Shown here in pieces: positions 14,448-18,774 of a DNA stretch of 18,774 bases (position 1 is its first letter; every line of letters begins with the position of its first letter). The translations under genes and the position numbers were made by a program. Below the pieces are notes generated by a model that saw only the letters and a list, made by a program, of their open reading frames with translations, did no database searches and was not told the DNA's origin. Source of the DNA: JBBSMX01 sp038232935 (GTDB lineage: Bacteria > Bacteroidota > Rhodothermia > Rhodothermales > JANQRZ01); NCBI GenBank assembly GCA_038232935.1, contig JBBSMX010000082.1, positions 1-18,774 on the forward strand, written 5' to 3'.

Positions 14448-14477
14448 CCCCCGCCGAGATCAGAGGCAACTGTTTCG

Positions 14478-14526
14478 CTACGGCGCGAGGCCGTCCCGCA
14501 TCCGCCGGGGCGGCCTCGCGCCGTAG
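14478..14526. terminator. Hairpin terminator after the lipoprotein gene
   Basis: A 21-bp stem with one G-T wobble (14478-14498 with 14506-14526) and a 7-base loop lies 30 bases after the stop. It is one of the strongest hairpins in the window; no T-run follows. Confidence 0.78.
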
Positions 14527-14581
14527 GAGACGGAGGGCCCCTACGCTATTGGGGACCCGACAACCGCCCCTCCCTATTCCC

Positions 14582-15052
14582 ATGCGCCTCTCCCTCGCCT
14601 TCGCGCTCTGCCTGCTTCTCAGCTCGATCACTCTCGCTCAGCCCGATCCGGTCACGAGCGGGGACGCAGACTACGTGGCGGCTATCCTCGATCAGTCGCG
14701 CGCGCTTTCGGCGGCCTACGTGCGCGGCGACATCAACGCCCTCGTCGCCGTCTACGCGGAGGACGGGGTGGCCGCGCCGGGCGGGCGCGACTTCGTCCGG
14801 GGGTACGACGCCCTGCGCCAGCTCTGGGCATTGCCCAAGGGCCGCGTCGTCACGCACCACGCGGCGCGGCCCGTCGAGCTGCACGTCGCGGGGGACGTGG
14901 CCTATGACTGGGGATATTACGAGGGTGCGGGGACGCAGGACGGCGAGGCCCGTCCGCCGTTCCGCGGCAAGTACCTCATCGTGTGGCAGCGCGGCGATGA
15001 CGGCGTCTGGCGCATCGCGCACGACATGTGGAACTCACTTCCGTCCGAGTGA
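14582..15052 (+). CDS. Secreted NTF2-like (SnoaL/DUF4440-type) protein
   Basis: The ATG at 14582 follows a C/T-rich leader and begins a signal peptide (MRLSLAFALCLLLSSITLAQ). The 156-aa product then shows the NTF2-like fold: a first helix ILDQSRALSAAYVRGDINAL, the strand LVAVYAEDGVAAPGG with the typical Y-x-x-D/E-G turn, the FVRGYDALRQLW helix, and alternating strands VELHVAGDVAYDWGYYEG, KYLIVWQRGDDGVWRI and AHDMWNS. This is the pattern of SnoaL-like/DUF4440 proteins, where a cone-shaped pocket may bind or isomerise a small molecule. No clear catalytic His/Asp pair can be assigned. Export to the periplasm is expected. It is a separate unit with a terminator on each side. Confidence 0.82.
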   Translation: MRLSLAFALCLLLSSITLAQPDPVTSGDADYVAAILDQSRALSAAYVRGDINALVAVYAEDGVAAPGGRDFVRGYDALRQLWALPKGRVVTHHAARPVELHVAGDVAYDWGYYEGAGTQDGEARPPFRGKYLIVWQRGDDGVWRIAHDMWNSLPSE

Positions 15053-15150
15053 TCCCACCGGCTCGTTGCAGCGATGTCACTCGCACGCTGCTGCCTGCCG
15101 ACGAGCCCCCCGCTCGCCGAGACCTGTCCGCTCCCCGACCGAGCACGCTC

Positions 15151-15191
15151 GCGAGCCGCCGTGCTCCGGGGTGCGGCGGCTCGCTCGTTTT
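15151..15191 (+). terminator. Rho-independent terminator after the NTF2-like gene
   Basis: An 11-bp perfect stem (15151-15161 with 15174-15184), 12-base loop, then TCGTTTTGG. The T-run on the plus strand fits termination of the NTF2-like gene about 100 bases upstream. Confidence 0.75.
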
Positions 15192-15244
15192 GGTGCCCTC
15201 CCACAAGCACGTTCCTCCAACCACCGCATGATGAACCCGCTCCG

Positions 15245-15276
15245 TTGGATAAAGGGGCATAAGTGCGTATCCTTTG
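15245..15276 (+). promoter_or_regulatory. Candidate Bacteroidota-type promoter for the T9SS cargo gene
   Basis: TTGG at 15245-15248 lies 19 bases upstream of TATCCTTTG at 15268-15276. This resembles the Bacteroidota consensus TTTG-N19-21-TAnnTTTG with one extra base inside the -7 box. A start of transcription near 15283 would leave a leader of about 90 bases. The match is by eye only. Confidence 0.35.
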
Positions 15277-15370
15277 AGCTCCTATTCTTCATGCAGGATT
15301 AACGAAAGCCTCTGCCGTCGCCGTGGTCAGCCGGCCTCCCCGCTCCTGCTTCCCTCACCCCCAGGTTCAC

Positions 15371-17860
15371 ATGCGACGTTCGACTACCATATGCCTCGCG
15401 TTCCTCATGGCCGGCCTTTCAGCGCCGGACGTGCTCGCCCAAGAAGACCGCCTCGCCCCGACTGTGTTCGAGTCCGTGAGGCATGACTCCTCGCTCCCGC
15501 TGCGCGCGATGCCGCAGGCCCGCGTGATCCCGCGCGACATGCCGTACATCGTACCGAACAAGTTCTACGAGTTCGGCACGATCGGCACCGCGCAGGACCG
15601 GCCCGGCTTCACCGATCCTGTGGTGCAGTACGAGACGGGTCTCCGCGCAGGCTCAGTCCTCACGGACTTCGACGGACTCAACGATCAGGATAACGCCGCG
15701 CTCCTCGGCTACCGCGTGGTCCCGCCGGACACCGACGGAGATGTCGGTCCGAGCCACTACGTGCAGTGGGTGAACTCCGTCGTCGAGATCTTCAATAAGA
15801 ACGGCAGCACCGTGCAGGGTCCCTTTGCTGGCAACCAGTTCTGGGCCGGCTTCGGTGGGCGCTGTGCATCGGAGAACGATGGGGACCCGATCGTGCTCTA
15901 CGACCATCTCGCCGACCGCTGGCTGATGAGCCAGTTCGTGGCGAGCTCGCCGTACGCGCTCTGCTTCGCCATCTCCCAGACGGGCGACCCGACGGGGGCC
16001 TACAACCGCTACCAGTTCAACTTCAGCTCCTTCCCCGACTACTTCAAGGTCGGCGTGTGGGGAGATGCGTACTACGTCACGACGCGCAACTTCGGCCGCC
16101 GCTTCTACGAGGGCCAGTCCGCGATCGCGTTGGAGCGCTCGAAGATGCTCGCCGGCCAAACGGCGCAGGCGGTCTCGTTCCAGATCCCCGGTGGCACCGG
16201 CATCGACGGCTACCTCCCGGCGGATCTCGACGGCCCGGCCCCGCCGGCCGGCGTCGGCGGCCTCTTCACGGCCGTCCCGCGCTCGGGCTCGAGCAACACC
16301 ATCAAGATTTACGAGATGGACGTGAACTGGAGCAACCCGAGCAGTTCTACCTTCGCCCAAGTCGGTAGTCTCGGCACCCAGACGTTCGACACCTCGATCA
16401 GCAGCATCCCGCAACCGAACGGCCAAGGCCTCGACGCGCTCACCAACTTCACGATGTTCCGCGCCGCCTACCGCAACGTCGGCGGGAACCAGCGGATGGT
16501 CCTCAACCACACCGTGGACGTGGGCAACAACCGGGCGGGCATCCGCTGGTACGAGGTCCGCAACAGCGGCGGCGGCTGGGGCATCTACCAGCAGGGCACC
16601 TATGCCCCGAACGACGGCCTCCACCGCTGGATGGGCTCGATCGCGATGAACGCGAATGGCGACATCGCCCTCGGTTACTCGGTTTCCGGGACCAACCTTT
16701 TCCCCTCGATCCGCTTCACCGGCCATACCGCCGGTAGCCCCCTCGGCGTCATGGACATCGACGAGACGACGATTAAGGCGGGGACGGGCGCGCAGACCCA
16801 GGCCAGCCGCTGGGGCGACTACTCAGCGATGTCGGTCGATCCCTCCGATAACACCACGTTCTGGTACACCACCGAGTACTACGCCACGACGAGCTCGTAC
16901 AATTTCAACACGCGCATTGCGCACATCGACCTTGGCACCGGCGGCGGGACGGGCAACACCGCGCCCACCGTCGCCATCACGTCTCCGGCCAGCGGCTCGA
17001 CGTTTACCTCCGGCACGGCGGTGACGTTCAACGGCACGGCCAGCGACACGCAGGACGGTAACATCAGCGGCCAGATCGTGTGGTCGTCCAGCCGGGACGG
17101 ATCGCTCGGCTCCGGCGCGAGCATCACGCGCTCGAACCTCAGCACGGGCACCCACACGATCACGGCCTCCGCCACGGACTCGGGCGGGCTCTCCGGCTCG
17201 GACAACATCTCGGTCACGATCCAGAGTGCCGGCGGCGCGACGACGATGACCGCTTCGTCGGTGGTGTCCGGCACGGAGAATGCCGGGCGCGGCGACAAGA
17301 AAGGCACCGCGACGGTGACGGTTGTGAACAACCAGGGTGGTGCGGTGCAGGGGGCCACGGTGACGGTGCGCTTCGAAGCGCCGTACAACGAGACGCGCTC
17401 CGGCACGACGAACGGCAGCGGCGTCGTGACGATCACGACGAATGGCACGGCCCGAGGCGGGGCCGCCAGCAGCTTCGTCGTCTGCGTCACGAACATCACG
17501 CACCCGACGCTGACGTGGAATGGAAACGGGACGTGTAACAACTCAGCCATCGTAGCGGGTGGTTCCGCCGCAAAGAGCAGCGCCGACGGGCTTCCCACTG
17601 AGTATGCCGTCGCGCAGAACTTCCCCAACCCGTTCCGCCAGACGACGCTCGTCGGCTACGGGCTGCCGGAGAGCGGCCACGTCACGCTGACCGTCGTGGA
17701 CGTGATGGGGCAGGAGATCGCCACGCTCGTGGACGAGTACCGCGAAGCGGGCTTCCACCGCGATCCGTTCAACGCCGAGCGGCTCAGCCCCGGTTTGTAC
17801 CTCGCGGTGCTCAAAGTCAACGGCGTTACGCGCATCGGCCGCATGACGTTGCTCAACTAA
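15371..17860 (+). CDS. Large T9SS-exported protein with Ig-like domains
   Basis: The ATG at 15371 gives 829 aa with a signal peptide (MRRSTTICLAFLMAGLSAPD, cleavage after VLAQ). An ATG 48 bases upstream (15323) would precede the signal and is rejected. The first about 520 residues form one large beta-rich region of a family I recognise only as uncharacterised secreted proteins. It contains VVPPDTDGDVGPSHYVQWVN, DPIVLYDHLADRWLMSQF, the WGDYSAMSVDP block and late TEYYATTSSYNFNTRI, a pattern suggestive of a propeller. Residues 529-618 form an Ig/PKD-like domain (TAPTVAITSPASGSTFTSG). About 620-715 is a second Ig-like domain (ATVTVVNNQGGAVQGATVTV). The end (745-829) is a type A T9SS sorting domain with NFPNPF at 750-755, DVMGQEIATL and SPGLYLAVLKV. 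It is probably released or anchored outside the cell. No protease or hydrolase motif is visible. Confidence 0.88.
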   Translation: MRRSTTICLAFLMAGLSAPDVLAQEDRLAPTVFESVRHDSSLPLRAMPQARVIPRDMPYIVPNKFYEFGTIGTAQDRPGFTDPVVQYETGLRAGSVLTDFDGLNDQDNAALLGYRVVPPDTDGDVGPSHYVQWVNSVVEIFNKNGSTVQGPFAGNQFWAGFGGRCASENDGDPIVLYDHLADRWLMSQFVASSPYALCFAISQTGDPTGAYNRYQFNFSSFPDYFKVGVWGDAYYVTTRNFGRRFYEGQSAIALERSKMLAGQTAQAVSFQIPGGTGIDGYLPADLDGPAPPAGVGGLFTAVPRSGSSNTIKIYEMDVNWSNPSSSTFAQVGSLGTQTFDTSISSIPQPNGQGLDALTNFTMFRAAYRNVGGNQRMVLNHTVDVGNNRAGIRWYEVRNSGGGWGIYQQGTYAPNDGLHRWMGSIAMNANGDIALGYSVSGTNLFPSIRFTGHTAGSPLGVMDIDETTIKAGTGAQTQASRWGDYSAMSVDPSDNTTFWYTTEYYATTSSYNFNTRIAHIDLGTGGGTGNTAPTVAITSPASGSTFTSGTAVTFNGTASDTQDGNISGQIVWSSSRDGSLGSGASITRSNLSTGTHTITASATDSGGLSGSDNISVTIQSAGGATTMTASSVVSGTENAGRGDKKGTATVTVVNNQGGAVQGATVTVRFEAPYNETRSGTTNGSGVVTITTNGTARGGAASSFVVCVTNITHPTLTWNGNGTCNNSAIVAGGSAAKSSADGLPTEYAVAQNFPNPFRQTTLVGYGLPESGHVTLTVVDVMGQEIATLVDEYREAGFHRDPFNAERLSPGLYLAVLKVNGVTRIGRMTLLN

Positions 17861-17913
17861 CTCTTCGTCGCGGCCGGCTCAGCACGCCGGTCCGCCGCTG
17901 AAGCGCTGTAAAA

Positions 17914-17945
17914 GAGCGGGGCGATCCTTCGGGGTCGCCCCGCTC
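17914..17945. terminator. UUCG-loop hairpin terminator
   Basis: A 14-bp stem with one G-T wobble (17914-17927 with 17932-17945) is closed by C(TTCG)G, an exceptionally stable RNA tetraloop. It lies 53 bases after the stop of the T9SS cargo gene. Confidence 0.8.
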
Positions 17946-18135
17946 GCGTGTGAAGCCGTACCCCCGGAGCTACCACTTCCGGCCGAGCAGTCGGCGTGCT
18001 GACGTGGCCGTTTCGGGGACCTTCCGGCCTCTCGGGCGGTTAAGCATGTAGCAGTCCGCAGCGGTACTCCATGCCCTGCCTAGTTCCATGTCGCCTCACC
18101 GCGCCTTTCTTCCTCTCCCATTCCCCCTCATCGCC

Positions 18136-18411
18136 ATGGGCCACCCCGATCAGAACACCCCCGACGACCACAATACCAGCAATCGTAAAGACGCGCCCGC
18201 GCCGAACCTCTCAGAAGAGACGGCCGCCGCCCTCAACGACGAACGCCTCCAAAAAGACGCCCGCACCGGCTCCGAAGTCCGCACGCCCGATCCGGAGACG
18301 AAGCGGCAGGGGGAGGCCGGCAACACGTACACCGGTCGCCAGATGAACGATGCACTCAAAGACAATCCGCGCATCGACGATGCCGACCGCGTCGAGGAAG
18401 ACGAGCAGTAA
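18136..18411 (+). CDS. Small hydrophilic hypothetical protein
   Basis: The ATG at 18136 gives 91 aa (MGHPDQNTPDDHNTSN at the start, DNPRIDDADRVEEDEQ at the end). An in-frame ATG at 18088 would add 16 residues, but the C/T-rich leader just before 18136 resembles those of other starts in the window. The product is rich in D, E, N, K, T and P with no hydrophobic segment, no signal peptide and no Cys, so it is probably cytoplasmic and largely disordered. I do not recognise a family. GC-rich codon use and a textbook terminator behind it argue that it is a real gene. A role in stress or desiccation, as for other small hydrophilic proteins, would be a guess. Confidence 0.65.
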   Translation: MGHPDQNTPDDHNTSNRKDAPAPNLSEETAAALNDERLQKDARTGSEVRTPDPETKRQGEAGNTYTGRQMNDALKDNPRIDDADRVEEDEQ

Positions 18412-18740
18412 CGACCTGCCTGCCTCTCCAGCGCCGCCGTTTCCTTCGTGGGACGGCGGCTTTTTTCGTGTCGTCGGTCTCGCAACGACACGCAACGGCC
18501 GTGTAATCGTAGGGACGATGACACTTCGCGTGACCCCTTCCGCGGCTCCTCTACGTGTTGAGTGAGGGACGACCTCCCCCATGGCACTCGGAGTGCCGAC
18601 ACGCCGCCTACTCCATGCACCGCTGGAACCATGAGTTAACGTCAGTCGCGGGTTGAAGTAGAGAACGGGTTGGCAAGTCGCTGCGTCGTGCGTAGGGTGG
18701 AGTTGACCACTCCCCTCGCACCAGCAACCCCGCCAACCCG
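18412..18740. other. 329-base intergenic region
   Basis: After the terminator at 18433-18466 there is no convincing gene. A 15-base perfect inverted repeat (GGCACTC-G-GAGTGCC, 18583-18597) lies about 145 bases upstream of the next probable start at 18741 and could be a regulator site. A promoter for the gene at 18741 must lie here, but I cannot identify it with confidence. Confidence 0.5.
18433..18466 (+). terminator. Classical Rho-independent terminator
   Basis: An 8-bp perfect stem (18433-18440 with 18453-18460), extendable through two G-T pairs and a C-G pair, is followed by six T residues (18461-18466). It ends the small hydrophilic gene. Confidence 0.88.
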
Positions 18741-18774
18741 ATGACCAGCAATGTACTCGACCAGGCCACCCGCC
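18741..18774 (+). CDS. Probable start of a further gene (3' truncated by window)
   Basis: An ATG at 18741 opens the frame MTSNVLDQATR to the window edge. It follows a C-rich leader with the spacing seen at other starts here. Eleven codons are too few to name a product, and a later start beyond the window is possible. Confidence 0.4.
   Translation, partial: MTSNVLDQATR

Larger units (their letters stand above)
15053..15370. other. 318-base intergenic region with terminator and candidate promoter
   Basis: The stretch holds a hairpin terminator at 15151-15191, a candidate Bacteroidota-type promoter at 15245-15276 and a C/T-rich leader (about 15340-15370) in front of the next start codon. I see no small gene in it. 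Confidence 0.6.

Noticed and set aside
18583..18597. GGCACTC-G-GAGTGCC resembles the halves of a CIRCE heat-shock element
   Set aside because: CIRCE needs a nine-base spacer and TTAG/CTAA outer bases; here the spacer is one base. Kept only as an unassigned inverted repeat.

Overview
The window is a GC-rich chromosomal stretch from a Bacteroidota-type bacterium, most likely of the Rhodothermales/Rhodothermota (the Salinibacter, Rubrivirga, Rubricoccus side of the phylum). The evidence is two type IX secretion C-terminal sorting domains (the 5'-edge gene and the 829-aa gene at 15371-17860), an SPII lipoprotein, small outer-membrane barrel proteins ending in Phe or close to it, start codons without Shine-Dalgarno sequences but with C/T-rich leaders, and strong GC-rich intergenic hairpins. 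Taxonomy is inferred from these traits only.

Layout. 1-174: 3' end of a T9SS cargo gene. 269-1201 (-): membrane-anchored MtfA-like M90 zinc peptidase. 1330-1811 (+): broken CDC48-type AAA+ gene, a start region fused out of frame to the tail of the second ATPase domain. 1980-3624 (+): two tandem paralogous outer-membrane beta-barrel genes. 3757-4095 (-): small cupin. 4357-7023 (+): complete clpB disaggregase, with a striking 28-bp perfect palindrome just before its start codon. 7085-9564 (-): type II restriction-modification pair of the XhoI/PaeR7I kind. 9870-12655 (-): secreted DUF305 protein followed by a secreted LVIVD-type beta-propeller protein. 13254-14447 (+): lipoprotein with carboxypeptidase-regulatory-like and YfaP-like domains. 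14582-15052 (+): secreted NTF2-like protein. 15371-17860 (+): large T9SS cargo. 18136-18411 (+): small hydrophilic protein. 18741-edge (+): probable start of another gene.

The most informative structure is the restriction-modification locus. It sits exactly between two copies of a 257-bp segment made of the last 63 codons of clpB plus its terminator hairpin (6830-7086 and 9600-9856). This is the signature of an insertion with long target duplication: clpB stays intact, and a headless clpB tail is left on the far side. The two copies differ by only two synonymous changes in the coding part, but their hairpin tips differ by a cluster of largely compensatory changes.

How the genes work together: clpB (protein quality control) and the RM pair (defence) are neighbours by insertion, not by function. 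DUF305 and the LVIVD protein look like a real two-gene secreted operon whose His/Met-rich segments suggest metal, perhaps copper, handling. Most remaining genes are single-gene units for the cell envelope or export, each closed by its own hairpin. I saw no tRNA, rRNA, CRISPR array, transposase or integrase.
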